DNA from: Microbulbifer elongatus
GTDB taxonomy: Bacteria; Pseudomonadota; Gammaproteobacteria; Pseudomonadales; Cellvibrionaceae
Reading direction: 5' to 3'
NCBI RefSeq assembly: GCF_020524885.1
Contig: NZ_JAIVKJ010000003.1
Span: 355,501-419,500 of the forward strand
DNA: 64,000 nucleotides
Both the position numbers and the translations under genes were made by a program. Below are positions 1 through 8,367 of this stretch, in pieces. Position 1 is the stretch's first letter. The number at the start of each line of letters is the position of its first letter. The notes below the pieces were generated by a model that did not search any database, was not told the DNA's origin, and was given only the letters and a program-made list of their open reading frames with translations.

Positions 1-49
1 TTCGTGTCGATAAGCGGACACCGGTGACGCCAGTGCCAAATATGAGTGC

Positions 50-81
50 AAAAAAGCCCCGCTCTCACAAGCGGGGCTTTC
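50..81 (-). terminator. Rho-independent terminator of acnB
   Basis: A perfect 10-bp stem (AAAGCCCCGC at 53-62, GCGGGGCTTT at 71-80) closes an 8-nt loop. Read on the minus strand it is followed by a run of T (A-run at 50-55). It lies about 25 nt beyond the acnB stop codon, so it should end the acnB transcript. Confidence 0.85.
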
Positions 82-105
82 ATGTTTCAAAATCCGGTCA
101 TTTCC

Positions 106-2721
106 TTAGATAGAAACTTCCTGAATCTCTGTCGCAGCAATGCGCTTGCCTTCTTCGGCAGATTTTTGGAAGTCCTCAATCTGGTCGAAGTTTAGGTAGC
201 GGTAGATTTCCGCGGACATGGAGTTCAGGTTGGCCGCGTACTTCTGGTACTCGTCTGGAGTCGGCAGTTTGCCCAGGATCGCACCCACAGAGGCCAGCTC
301 CGCAGACGTGAGGTACACGTTGGCACCGTCGCCCAGGCGGTTCGGGAAGTTTCGGGTGGAGGTGGACAGCACGGTGCTGTTCGGGGCTACACGTGCCTGG
401 TTACCCATGCACAGGGAGCATCCCGGCATCTCGGTGCGTGCACCGGCGGAGCCGTAGATGTTGTAGTAGCCTTCTTCCATCAGCTGGTGCTCGTCCATCT
501 TGGTCGGAGGAGAGATCCACATGCGGGTGGAAATACCACCTTTGTGCTGCTGCAGCAGTTTACCTGCGGCGCGGAAGTGGCCGATGTTGGTCATGCAGGA
601 GCCGATGAATACTTCGTCAACCTTGTCGCCGGCTACGTCGGACAGCAGCCTGGCATCGTCCGGGTCGTTCGGGCAGCACACGATCGGCTCTTTTACTTCC
701 GCCAGGTCGATTTCGATCACAGCCGCGTATTCCGCGTCGGCGTCGGCGCTCATCAGTTCCGGGTTTTCCAGCCAGGCCTCCATGGCGCGCGCGCGACGCT
801 CCAGGGTGCGCTTGTCACCGTAGCCTTCCGCGATCATCCAGCGCAGCAGGGTGATGTTGGAACGCAGGTATTCGGAGATGGAGTCTTCCGGCAGCTTGAT
901 GGTACAGCCGGCAGCGGAGCGCTCGGCAGAGGCGTCGGACAGCTCGAACGCCTGTTCTACGGTCAGGTTGTCCAGGCCTTCGATCTCGAGGATGCGGCCA
1001 GAGAAGATGTTCTTCTTGCCTTTCTTCTCGACGGTCAGCAGACCTTCCTGGATGGCGTAGTAAGGGATCGCATGTACCAGGTCACGCAGGGTGATGCCTG
1101 GCTGCATCTCGCCCTTGAAGCGCACCAGCACGGATTCCGGCATATCCAGCGGCATTACGCCGGTGGCTGCGGCAAACGCGACCAGACCGGAACCGGCCGG
1201 GAAGGAGATGCCCATCGGGAAGCGGGTGTGGGAGTCACCACCGGTACCAACGGTGTCCGGCAGCAGCATACGGTTCAGCCAGCTGTGAATGATACCGTCA
1301 CCCGGGCGCAGGGAAACACCGCCGCGGTTCATGATGAAGTCCGGCAGGGTGTGCTGGGTGTCGATATCAACAGGCTTGGGGTAGGCCGCGGTGTGACAGA
1401 AAGACTGCATGGTGAGGTCGGCCTGGAAGCCGAGGCACGCCAGATCTTTAAGCTCGTCGCGAGTCATCGGGCCAGTGGTGTCCTGGGAGCCAACGGTGGT
1501 CATCTTCGGCTCGCAGTAGGTGCCCGGGCGGACGCCTTCCATGCCGCAGGCTTTACCAACCATTTTTTGCGCCAGGGTGTAACCCTTGCCGGTGTCGTTC
1601 GGCTGCTCTGGTAGGCGGAACAGGTCGGAAGCGCCCAGGCCCAGGGATTCGCGGGCTTTAGTGGTCAGGCCGCGACCAACGATCAGGTTAATTCGGCCAC
1701 CAGCCTGAACTTCGTCCAGCAGTACGTCGGACTTCAGTTCGAATTCGGACAGAACCTTGCCGTCTTCGGACAGGATCTTGCCTTCGTACGGACGAATCTC
1801 GATCACGTCGCCCATGTTCAGGTCGTCAACCGGCGCTTCGAATACCAGTGCGCCAGCATCTTCCATGGTGTTGTAGAAGATCGGGGCCACTTTACCGCCG
1901 ATACAGATACCGCCGCCTTTCTTGTTCGGCACGCCCGGCAATTCGTCGCCGAAGAACCACAATACGGAGTTGGTGGCGGACTTACGGGAAGAACCGGTAC
2001 CTACTACGTCACCGACAAAAGCAACCGGCAGGCCCTTGGCCTGGATTTCTTCGATCTGCTTCATCGGGCCGGTTACGCCGTGCTCTTCCGGCTCCAGGCC
2101 GTCGCGGGTCATTTTGTACATGGCGCGCGCGTGCAGGGGGATGTCCGGGCGGGACCATGCGTCCGGAGCGGGGGACAGGTCGTCGGTGTTGGTTTCGCCG
2201 GTCACCTTGAATACGGCAACCTTGATGCTCTCGGCAACTTTGTTCCGCTTGGTGAACCATTCGCCGTCAGCCCAGGACTGAATTACGGCCTTGGCCACTT
2301 CATTGCCGGCTTTGGCTTTCTCTTCCACGTCGTGGAAGGCGTCGAACATCAGCAGGGTGCCTTTCAGCTGCTCGCCGGCCAGTTCGGCCAGGTCCTTGTC
2401 GTCCAGCAGGTCAACCAGGGTGGCTATGTTATAGCCGCCCAGCATCATGCCCAGCAGTTTGGTGGCGTGTTCCTTGTCGATCAGCGGGGACTCGGCCTCG
2501 CCCTTGACGATGGCGGTGAGGAAACCGGCTTTTACGTAGGCGGCCTCGTCCACACCCGGCGGTACGCGGTTGGTGATGAGGTCCAGCAGTTCCTGCTCTT
2601 CACCTGCGGGTGGGTTCTTCAGCAGTTCCACCAGGCCGGCAACCTGCTCAGCGTTCAAGGGCTTGGGTGGGATATCTTGTTCGGCGCGCTCGGCGACGTG
2701 TTTGCGATAGGCTTCAAGCAC
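106..2721 (-). CDS. acnB: Bifunctional aconitate hydratase 2 / 2-methylisocitrate dehydratase AcnB
   Basis: AcnB isomerises citrate to isocitrate through cis-aconitate in the cytosolic TCA cycle; the family also dehydrates 2-methylisocitrate. The protein matches E. coli AcnB almost end to end. It has the N-terminal HEAT-like domain, the swivel domain motifs [20 protein letters not shown] and [10 protein letters not shown], and the iron-sulfur cysteine motifs [15 protein letters not shown] and [11 protein letters not shown] near the C-terminus. I chose the GTG start at 2721 because a GAGGGA ribosome site (2729-2734) lies 7 nt upstream and the protein then begins [11 protein letters not shown], the family N-terminus. 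This gives 871 residues against 865 in E. coli. An ATG 11 codons further upstream lacks this support. The gene is monocistronic, with its own terminator. Confidence 0.97.
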   Translation of the reverse strand: MLEAYRKHVAERAEQDIPPKPLNAEQVAGLVELLKNPPAGEEQELLDLITNRVPPGVDEAAYVKAGFLTAIVKGEAESPLIDKEHATKLLGMMLGGYNIATLVDLLDDKDLAELAGEQLKGTLLMFDAFHDVEEKAKAGNEVAKAVIQSWADGEWFTKRNKVAESIKVAVFKVTGETNTDDLSPAPDAWSRPDIPLHARAMYKMTRDGLEPEEHGVTGPMKQIEEIQAKGLPVAFVGDVVGTGSSRKSATNSVLWFFGDELPGVPNKKGGGICIGGKVAPIFYNTMEDAGALVFEAPVDDLNMGDVIEIRPYEGKILSEDGKVLSEFELKSDVLLDEVQAGGRINLIVGRGLTTKARESLGLGASDLFRLPEQPNDTGKGYTLAQKMVGKACGMEGVRPGTYCEPKMTTVGSQDTTGPMTRDELKDLACLGFQADLTMQSFCHTAAYPKPVDIDTQHTLPDFIMNRGGVSLRPGDGIIHSWLNRMLLPDTVGTGGDSHTRFPMGISFPAGSGLVAFAAATGVMPLDMPESVLVRFKGEMQPGITLRDLVHAIPYYAIQEGLLTVEKKGKKNIFSGRILEIEGLDNLTVEQAFELSDASAERSAAGCTIKLPEDSISEYLRSNITLLRWMIAEGYGDKRTLERRARAMEAWLENPELMSADADAEYAAVIEIDLAEVKEPIVCCPNDPDDARLLSDVAGDKVDEVFIGSCMTNIGHFRAAGKLLQQHKGGISTRMWISPPTKMDEHQLMEEGYYNIYGSAGARTEMPGCSLCMGNQARVAPNSTVLSTSTRNFPNRLGDGANVYLTSAELASVGAILGKLPTPDEYQKYAANLNSMSAEIYRYLNFDQIEDFQKSAEEGKRIAATEIQEVSI

Positions 2722-2835
2722 GGATAATTCCCTCTTGTGTTTGGGTAAAACCAACAGCTTTCCTGGAATCCGGAAGCGAGTATTTCGCCACTCGAACTCC
2801 GAATTTAATCGATGGCCGCTGGAGGCGGGTGGCGA

Positions 2836-2865
2836 ATTCTACAATGAAACGGATATCCCTGTTAA
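2836..2865 (-). promoter_or_regulatory. Candidate sigma-70 promoter of acnB
   Basis: On the minus strand, TTAACA (2865-2860) and TAGAAT (2841-2836) are separated by 18 bp. This predicts a leader of roughly 105-110 nt before the acnB start codon. It is the best -35/-10 pair seen in the 2755-3000 interval, which otherwise holds no gene. The call rests on sequence resemblance only. Confidence 0.45.
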
Positions 2866-3009
2866 GTTCGCTGAAAAATCAATAACTTACGCGAATCATG
2901 GCCATTCATAGGGTGAATAAAGGTCGCGCTTTAATCATTCAATAAGTGCGAATCAATCGCGTTTGTCGCGTCTAATATCCATCTTGTGAATGATCCGCCG
3001 CCGCAATTT

Positions 3010-3365
3010 GGGTGACGAATACGCTAGGCAAAAATGCTATTCTCTGCCGCCTCATTTCACACGTTTTATTGGCCCGTTCGGACGACGAGGTGTTTTCACT
3101 TCATGGCGATCTATAAGAAAGTACGCACGCCCTGTATCGGTGTCTGCTCCACCGGAATTGGCGACAACGTCTGTCGCGGCTGCAAGCGCTTTGCCCATGA
3201 AGTGATTGATTGGAATGCCTACTCCGAAGAGCAGCGCCGGATCATCGCCGAGCGCCGGGACGATTAGCGTGCAAAAGCCGTGAGAAGTCAGTTGGAAGTT
3301 GTTGATCAAAATCTGCTGCTGACCCAGATGCTCCACTTGTAGATCCGCTTCAATGAAGATTAAGG
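3010..3365 (+). repeat. Direct repeat, copy 1 (DUF1289 gene start and upstream region)
   Basis: This segment is a direct repeat of roughly 5090-5450. From 3014 to about 3265 only a handful of substitutions separate the copies, including the non-coding 90 nt ahead of the gene. After about 3265 divergence rises sharply. The two copies bracket the 2OG-Fe(II) oxygenase gene and a gene-free AT-rich stretch. Confidence 0.85.
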
Positions 3366-3568
3366 CGTTATCTGTCGATTATTTGAGTATTTGCTCGCGG
3401 CGAGGGTAAATTGCTGCGCTTGCCTCTTATGGCATAGATAGAACTGCGATTTCCCGCGATGTTCTGATGGTGGAGGTTAGACGGCGTAATGATGAAGGCT
3501 TTTATGTGCTTTCCGAAGCCTATTTTCAGCGTTTTGTAGAGCCCGACATTTTGGCCTTAAGGATCTGA
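3103..3568 (+). pseudogene. Decayed copy of the DUF1289 gene (intact first 54 codons)
   Basis: This is a second copy of the gene at 5184-5645. The first ~165 nt and ~90 nt of upstream DNA are nearly identical between copies. Here a TAG stop replaces a Tyr codon after residue 54. Beyond that the match continues with many substitutions, indels and more stops. It ends recognisably in SEAYFQRFVEP and a TGA at 3566-3568, matching SVAYYQRFVAP in the intact copy. The DUF1289 cysteine pattern (CIGVCSTGIGDNVCRGC) is complete in the first 54 residues. Since many DUF1289 proteins are only that long, 3103-3267 might still make a functional small protein. I call it a pseudogene because the C-terminal half is clearly dead. 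Confidence 0.75.
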
Positions 3569-3620
3569 AGTAAATGGGCGGCCTCGAATCTTTGAGGCCG
3601 CAGAAGGTTGGCTGGTAGCT

Positions 3621-4418
3621 TTAACTGGTTGGGCTAAGTTTCCGCATGACTCGTGCAGCAAAATTGGCGATAGGGTTTTTTTTGCCGAGTTCGTCAATTT
3701 TTCCCTCTTTGTTCAAGAAGAGGGTGCTGTGCAATTTCTTATTTTGGTTCCCTCTATCGTTTGCTGTGTAGTAGTACATGGCAAGAGATACTCGCTCTCG
3801 GTCTTTCGGGCATTGCAAAGGTTCGGGGTGGCCGTGAAAGCTTGTATTGGTAGTAGAGAAGATAGCCATCCGGTTGAATAGGGGGGGGACAGATTTTTTG
3901 CATTTTTTATCTTTGGCACACCAAAGTTGAAAGTCCCCTCCCCAGGCGATATCCCAATCCTTGTTGAGGTAGATAAGCACATTAATGCGGCGGTATACGT
4001 TCATACGTTTGTGACCATTAAAGTCAACATGTACACCTAGTTTCCCACCCGGGGGGATTTTGTGTAGGCCAGCACCATGTAAATAGGGGTCGGGGATGAG
4101 CCCGCTAATCCCGGTCAGTTTTTCCAAGAAGTTAAGGAAAGGAGCTGAGTTGAGGTGGTAAACAAGCGTGCGTGTTGCGGGTCCCATGCTGATGTCGGAG
4201 TTCATTTGGAACTTCTTTTCATATGGGCTATCGAATTCTCGCCAATACTTTTTCCCTTTGTTGAATTCTTCGAGTACTAGGTCCAGAAGTTCTTGGGAAA
4301 AAATATTGTCGTAGACCCCGTGTGAAAAAGGCTGTGCGTTTTTGTAGTTTTCACTCTCTTGTTCGGCAATGGTATCTAGTGTGTCAAGTGGTAGATAGTC
4401 CGCAATGCTACTATGCAT
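3621..4418 (-). CDS. 2OG-Fe(II) oxygenase family protein (prolyl-4-hydroxylase-like)
   Basis: A 265-residue probable non-haem iron dioxygenase using 2-oxoglutarate. The double-stranded beta-helix signature is readable: HxD at H130/D132 (LGVHVDFNGH), a distal iron-binding His around H195 (TSFHGHPEP), and an Arg about 12-14 residues later (R207/R209 in DRERVSLAMYYYT) that would bind 2-oxoglutarate. FLEKLTGISGLIPDPYLHGAG before the HxD is typical of bacterial 2OG oxygenases found near polysaccharide or peptide modification genes. The substrate cannot be read from sequence. The gene is alone on the minus strand, AT-rich compared with acnB, and flanked by the duplicated DUF1289 copies, which suggests acquisition or local rearrangement. 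The ATG start at 4418 is the only sensible one. Confidence 0.75.
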   Translation of the reverse strand: MHSSIADYLPLDTLDTIAEQESENYKNAQPFSHGVYDNIFSQELLDLVLEEFNKGKKYWREFDSPYEKKFQMNSDISMGPATRTLVYHLNSAPFLNFLEKLTGISGLIPDPYLHGAGLHKIPPGGKLGVHVDFNGHKRMNVYRRINVLIYLNKDWDIAWGGDFQLWCAKDKKCKKSVPPLFNRMAIFSTTNTSFHGHPEPLQCPKDRERVSLAMYYYTANDRGNQNKKLHSTLFLNKEGKIDELGKKNPIANFAARVMRKLSPTS

Positions 4419-4999
4419 GATGTATTTCTCCGGTATGCGCTAATTCAAGTTTGATTGGTTGATTTGTGAAAACTAAAACAGAAGATTTGTTCGTTAGTGC
4501 GGGCACTCCAATGATCCATATTGTCAGGGCTTTATTCCGGCGTTTACGAAAGCAGCGAGAATTGCGGATATTGGTCGACTTGTAAGAGGTTTTTGACGCT
4601 CTCGGTAACCGGATGTGGGAATAAGTGGGCTAGCATAATTTCGCGTCCTGCGTAAATTTTTGCCTGTTTGGGGCGTCCAATCCTGAGGTTTTTAGCGTGC
4701 CAGGGGAGGAGTTGTTTTGTCTTCAGTCACTTTTCGGTCAAGGGGGGCTGTTGACGAGTGGGCGTCTAATTCCTTAGTTGATCATTTAAAGCGAATGGCT
4801 AATTAAAAAGCAAGTTAGTGGATTGCTATATGAGGATATTCCCGCCAATTTTTGTTCTGGGTTTTATTGGCTTGCTTAAGTGGTGTTTGGGAGATTATTG
4901 ATAGTCAAATATGTGTGTTGTCTGCCAAGTGAGCGCGCAGGGTGGGGGACGTTTAAGCTCTTCTCATTTAAGGTTGTATCGCTGACACCCATTCATGCA
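4419..4999. other. AT-rich intergenic stretch with no recognisable gene
   Basis: About 580 nt without a credible coding region. The only short open frame I noticed (4511-4585, 24 codons, Arg/Lys-rich) has no ribosome site and no recognised family. Base composition is lower in GC than acnB or the kinase gene downstream. It is probably decayed DNA linked to the duplication on either side. Confidence 0.5.
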
Positions 5000-5018
5000 A
5001 ATGAGTATCATCCTCATT
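5000..5018. promoter_or_regulatory. Fur-box-like palindrome
   Basis: AATGAGTATCATCCTCATT is a 9-1-9 inverted repeat with one mismatch. It closely resembles the AATGAGAAT-N-ATTCTCATT form of the ferric uptake regulator operator. It lies 165 nt upstream of the intact DUF1289 gene; a second near-motif (TTGATGAGAATTG) follows at 5024-5036. Copy 1 of the duplication lacks it. The match is by eye only. Confidence 0.4.
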
Positions 5019-5089
5019 GTGGGTTGATGAGAATTGATCGCATTTATTAGGGTCGAAATCGATCTTGTGCGTGATCGAGTCACTGAATT

Positions 5090-5455
5090 TGGGGGACGAA
5101 TACGCCAGGCAAAAATGCTATTCTCTGCCGCCTCATTTCACACGTTTTATTGGCCCGTTCGGACGACGAGGTGTTTTCGCTCCATGGCGATCTATAAGAA
5201 AGTACGCACGCCCTGTATCGGTATCTGCTCCACCGGAATTGGCGACAACGTCTGTCGCGGCTGCAAGCGCTTTGCCCATGAAGTGATTGATTGGAATGCC
5301 TACTCCGAAGAGCAGCGCCGGACCATCGCCGAGCGCCGGGACGGTTACCTTGCAAATGCCGTGCGAAGTCAGCTGGAGATTGTTGATCAAAATCTGTTGC
5401 TGACCCAGATGCGCCACCAGCAAATCCGCTTCAATGAGGATCAGAGCCCCTACTG
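5090..5455 (+). repeat. Direct repeat, copy 2 (DUF1289 gene start and upstream region)
   Basis: Partner of the repeat at 3010-3365; see that entry for the pattern of identity. The upstream non-coding 90 nt is conserved as well as the coding part. The duplication therefore included the promoter and ribosome site. Confidence 0.85.
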
Positions 5456-5645
5456 CTGGGTGTTCGAGCTTCTTCGTGCTGGCGCAAGCCAGATTTCGGA
5501 CCTATCGCTATATGGCCTGCGTGCCACTGCGGTTGCGCGCGGCGTGTCTCTGGTGGAGTTGCGCCGGCGAATTGACGAGGATTTCTTTGCGTTGTCCGTG
5601 GCCTACTATCAACGGTTTGTGGCGCCCGGGCTGCGGTCAGCCTGA
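5184..5645 (+). CDS. DUF1289 domain protein with C-terminal extension
   Basis: A 153-residue protein of unknown function. The N-terminal ~55 residues form a DUF1289 domain with four cysteines in the pattern C-G-x-C-x8-C-x-G-C (TPCIGICS, NVCRGCKR), followed by EVIDWNAYSEEQRR. The spacing suggests a small metal-binding knuckle, but no metal is proven. Residues ~60-153 are a helical tail that is lost in the decayed copy at 3103-3568. I chose ATG 5184 because GAGGTG (5168-5173) lies 10 nt upstream and the sequence then matches DUF1289 N-termini. Longer in-frame starts upstream would read through the conserved promoter repeat. A Fur-like palindrome lies 165 nt upstream. The lipid-kinase gene follows closely on the same strand. 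Confidence 0.8.
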   Translation: MAIYKKVRTPCIGICSTGIGDNVCRGCKRFAHEVIDWNAYSEEQRRTIAERRDGYLANAVRSQLEIVDQNLLLTQMRHQQIRFNEDQSPYCWVFELLRAGASQISDLSLYGLRATAVARGVSLVELRRRIDEDFFALSVAYYQRFVAPGLRSA

Positions 5646-5686
5646 CAGGCGAATAGGATTTAGCCACCGATACAGGGAGTTGCATT

Positions 5687-6640
5687 ATTACTACACATTC
5701 AGGTCCGCAGTCTTCTGAGCGAAAACGCCGCGCTTTACTGATCCTGAATCCGGGGAGCCGGCAGGGCGGCAGTGTTGACCTCGATGCCGGCATGGAGCGT
5801 CTCGAGGCCGCGGGTATTGAACTGGTGCGAGTGGAGTCTGAGTCACCCGAGCAATCCTGTGAGGAAATCCGCGGGCGGTCTAGTGACGTCGACCTGGCAA
5901 TTATTGGCGGTGGCGATGGGACCGTCAGCTCCTGCATCCCAGCACTCCTCGACAGCAAATTACCTGTTGCCATACTCCCTTTGGGGACCGCCAATGACTT
6001 GGCGCGGTCACTGGGTATCGAGATGCTGGAGCAGGCGTTTGACGCCCTGTGTGAGGGGGGCAGCACGCCGGTGGATCTCGGCGTAGTCAACGACCACTAT
6101 TTTTTTAATGTAGCAAACCTTGGTTTGGGCGTGGTGGTTACAGAAGAGTTGACGCCCGAAGTCAAGAAGCGCTGGGGAGTGTTTAGCTACCTCAAGGCTT
6201 TCGCCTCTGCGCTTTCCCGGCATCGCCAGTTTCGGCTCAAGCTACGGGTGGATGGTAAGGATCACACGATGCGCTCGATCCAGCTGGCGGTGGGTAATGG
6301 TCGCTTTTACGGCGGCGGTAACCTTGTCGATCAGCGTGCCAGTATCGATGACGACCTGTTGCATGTTTACAGCTTGCGGCCACAGACGGTTTGGGAATTG
6401 CTCTCTCTGGCGCCGTTGCTGAGAGGCGGGCGACACGATCTGGCCAGGCGAACCTTTTCCGCATCCGCGCACGACCTGTATGTTGAGACGCAGCCCGCGG
6501 GGATGGAAATCCATGCGGATGGTGAGCCCGTCACCAGAACACCCGCGAAATTTTCGGTAAAGTCTGCTGCACTTGAACTGGTGGTTCCGAAAGACTCCCC
6601 TTTACTGAAACGGAAAGCTGAAACGGAAATGACTTTATGA
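5687..6640 (+). CDS. YegS/DAGK-type lipid kinase, apparently with a non-canonical (ATT) start
   Basis: A diacylglycerol-kinase-catalytic-domain protein. Visible motifs are RALLILNPGS (first strand), IIGGGDGTVSS (nucleotide-binding GGDGT), PLGTANDLARSLGI, NVANLGLGV, YGGGNLVDQRASIDDDLL and the C-terminal HADGEP loop. Family members phosphorylate diacylglycerol, phosphatidylglycerol or related lipids. The first ATG (5792) would delete the NPGS strand, which the fold needs. Reading upstream, the frame stays open to a TAG at 5654 with no ATG, GTG or TTG in it. AGGGAG (5674-5679) lies 7 nt before an ATT at 5687, giving about 317 residues. Either ATT is the start, as in infC, or there is a sequencing or frameshift error. 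The 3' end overlaps the next gene by ATGA. Confidence 0.75.
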   Translation: MTTHSGPQSSERKRRALLILNPGSRQGGSVDLDAGMERLEAAGIELVRVESESPEQSCEEIRGRSSDVDLAIIGGGDGTVSSCIPALLDSKLPVAILPLGTANDLARSLGIEMLEQAFDALCEGGSTPVDLGVVNDHYFFNVANLGLGVVVTEELTPEVKKRWGVFSYLKAFASALSRHRQFRLKLRVDGKDHTMRSIQLAVGNGRFYGGGNLVDQRASIDDDLLHVYSLRPQTVWELLSLAPLLRGGRHDLARRTFSASAHDLYVETQPAGMEIHADGEPVTRTPAKFSVKSAALELVVPKDSPLLKRKAETEMTL

Positions 6641-7083
6641 GCTTGATGCGCAGTGATCGCCAGGTGGCGCTCAATGACCTTCACTTGGCCATGCGGGAAA
6701 GTGCTGATCTCTACGAATCCACTGCAGGTTTTTTGCAGGAGCCCGGTGCGAGCGCACTGTGTAAAGCATTGGCTGCGGAGCGGTTGCGGCTCGCGGAGCA
6801 GCTGGAGCGGGAGATTCGTGCCGAGGGTGAATTGCCGCGCGAGCCCGACCCGGACAAGGAAGCCGCAGAACAGTTACAGCAGCGCCTTGAGACCCTGTTT
6901 GCAGAAAGTCAGGTTGCTGGCGTTATTTCACATCGCCTGGAAGCAGAGCGGGCGCTGTGGGCGTTTGTGCAAAGTGACGAGCTCAACATCCTGGAAGGTG
7001 AATCTGCGCGTTTGCTGGCTGACTGTCGTCAGTCTGTGCGTGATGCGCAGGACAAGCTGAAGACGTTCATCGGCGAGCCCTGA
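6637..7083 (+). CDS. Conserved helical protein, ferritin-like/DUF2383-like
   Basis: A 148-residue, almost wholly alpha-helical soluble protein. The spacing of its helices (NDLHLAMRESADLYESTAG; ALCKALAAERLRLAEQLE; VISHRLEAERALWAF) resembles the PA2169/DUF2383 four-helix bundles. Its Glu/His residues are not clearly arranged as a di-iron site, so I do not claim metal binding. It starts inside the stop codon of the lipid kinase (ATGA at 6637-6640), so the two are probably translationally coupled. Function unknown. Confidence 0.6.
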   Translation: MSLMRSDRQVALNDLHLAMRESADLYESTAGFLQEPGASALCKALAAERLRLAEQLEREIRAEGELPREPDPDKEAAEQLQQRLETLFAESQVAGVISHRLEAERALWAFVQSDELNILEGESARLLADCRQSVRDAQDKLKTFIGEP

Positions 7084-7165
7084 GCTCCCGCTTTCAGGGG
7101 CGGGCCGGCGCGTGTGGATCAGGGCGCACACCGGCAGGTGCCTAGATTTTAAGTCTGTTTAAGGC

Positions 7166-8167
7166 CTAGGGGGCGCCGTGAAGGTGCACCCGCAGTGCCG
7201 GCAAGAAGGGCTCTGGGGCAATTTTCAGATCGCGACGTTGTCTTCTCCTGCTCGCCGGCGGATTATCCTCGACCCGGGTAAATTCAGGCAGGCGGCCGTC
7301 GTCACACCTAACCAGTACCGGCATCGCTGAATAGCCGACCTGTCGATAAACTTCGCCTTCACTGCTGCTGCCGCCGTGCTCCGTAGTATTGCCGCGGAAG
7401 GCGCCATCCTCGTAAAAAATCTCCGCCACCTGCAAGTTCGGACGGCTTTGAACCTGAACCTGGCGCAAGCGGCTGTGTTGACTCGGGTGGAGGCCGGCGA
7501 GTAGCTGCCGTTGATATTGAATACCAGTGTCCTCTCCCAGCGGATCCAGCTGGATCAGTTTTTTCTCGCACCACTGTAAGGTCACCTTGCGAATGGACTT
7601 GCGTGCCTTGACCCAGCTCAGGGCAATGGCATCCGGGGTATCTGCACAAAGCAGTATCTGTCTATAACACTGGCGCAAGTGGGTGCGGGGGTAACCCGAA
7701 TCCCCCAGGACGTCGCGCAATCGCTCGTTGCGTTCCAGAACAGGGCGGTCGGCAAGGGCGACTTTGAACTCTGCGGTGAGCTGCTGAACCGCGTGCTTGG
7801 CGCTGTTGAGCTCTTGCGCAATAGCAATGATTTTTTGTGGAACCGCGAGCAACCCGGGGATCTGCAGGGTGTGCCGCGCGTCTGCAGCCACAGGGTCGTC
7901 TGTGTAGTCCAGCTGTGCAAACAGCGCGGCGGCCAGTTTGTGGGGATGGTCAAAATCGCTATTCAGCTGTGCGGCGGCGTCAATCGCAAACCCGGGGCGC
8001 AGCAGGTAGCTGTCCCAGCTGCGGGACCCTTGCTCCAGATCTTCAAGCGCGGATCTCAGGTCCATCGCCCTGTGGTGCATCTCTATTAAGGCCCGTGAAA
8101 TCTCGCGGGCTATTTCAGGCAGCTTGTGGCCTTTGGATGGTGGCAATCTGGTGCTCTCCTGTTTCAC
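7166..8167 (-). CDS. tus: Tus-like DNA replication terminus site-binding protein
   Basis: A 333-residue protein that I align by eye with E. coli Tus (309 aa). Matches are scattered but run in order: AADARHTLQIPGLL with SKAAVRLPGVL; CYRQILLCADTPDAIALSW with AYRTLTVLHDPATLRFGW; the basic stretch VKARKSIRKVTLQW with ANKHIIKNLH; SRPNLQVAEIFYED with KVQPIARVWYKGD; and the end LPALRVHLHG with IIPRLHLYV. Tus binds Ter sites and blocks the replicative helicase in one direction. The start is GTG at 8167; no strong ribosome site is visible. I saw no E. coli-type Ter sequence nearby. If the assignment holds, Ter specificity in this organism probably differs. The gene is alone on the minus strand between two plus-strand genes. 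Confidence 0.7.
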   Translation of the reverse strand: MKQESTRLPPSKGHKLPEIAREISRALIEMHHRAMDLRSALEDLEQGSRSWDSYLLRPGFAIDAAAQLNSDFDHPHKLAAALFAQLDYTDDPVAADARHTLQIPGLLAVPQKIIAIAQELNSAKHAVQQLTAEFKVALADRPVLERNERLRDVLGDSGYPRTHLRQCYRQILLCADTPDAIALSWVKARKSIRKVTLQWCEKKLIQLDPLGEDTGIQYQRQLLAGLHPSQHSRLRQVQVQSRPNLQVAEIFYEDGAFRGNTTEHGGSSSEGEVYRQVGYSAMPVLVRCDDGRLPEFTRVEDNPPASRRRQRRDLKIAPEPFLPALRVHLHGAP

Positions 8168-8288
8168 TACTTAAAATTCTACCCACTTAATAAATCGTTA
8201 TCAAATCTGGAAACGATAGTCGAGCCGCGCTCCGTAGCGCCATTTTGAGTAAATTCGAGCAAGAGTTAGCCAAGGAGGAGGGAGGCGG

Positions 8289-8294
8289 TATAAT
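8289..8294 (+). promoter_or_regulatory. -10 element (TATAAT) upstream of miaE
   Basis: A perfect TATAAT preceded by GCGG sits 74 nt upstream of the miaE ATG. No good -35 is visible 16-18 nt further upstream. Transcription from here would start near 8301, which excludes the longer in-frame start at 8245 and supports the ATG at 8368. Confidence 0.45.
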
Positions 8295-8367
8295 TCCCGC
8301 CCCGCGGGTGTCTGCGCAGCATGCGCTTTGCCCGCCCCGACCCATCTGTAGAAAATGCCAGGCCGCC

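Noticed and set aside
487-1614. A 375-codon open frame on the plus strand antisense to acnB
   Set aside because: AcnB is unmistakable on the other strand, and the antisense product has the biased composition typical of mirror frames in GC-rich genes.
4511-4585. A 24-codon Arg/Lys-rich open frame resembling the start of a DUF1127 protein
   Set aside because: It has no ribosome site, the similarity ends after about 15 residues, and the stretch around it is non-coding.
8168-8260. A possible Ter site in front of the Tus-like gene
   Set aside because: The AT-rich sequence does not contain the GTTGTAACTA core of E. coli Ter; any site here would need a different consensus that I cannot derive from one locus.
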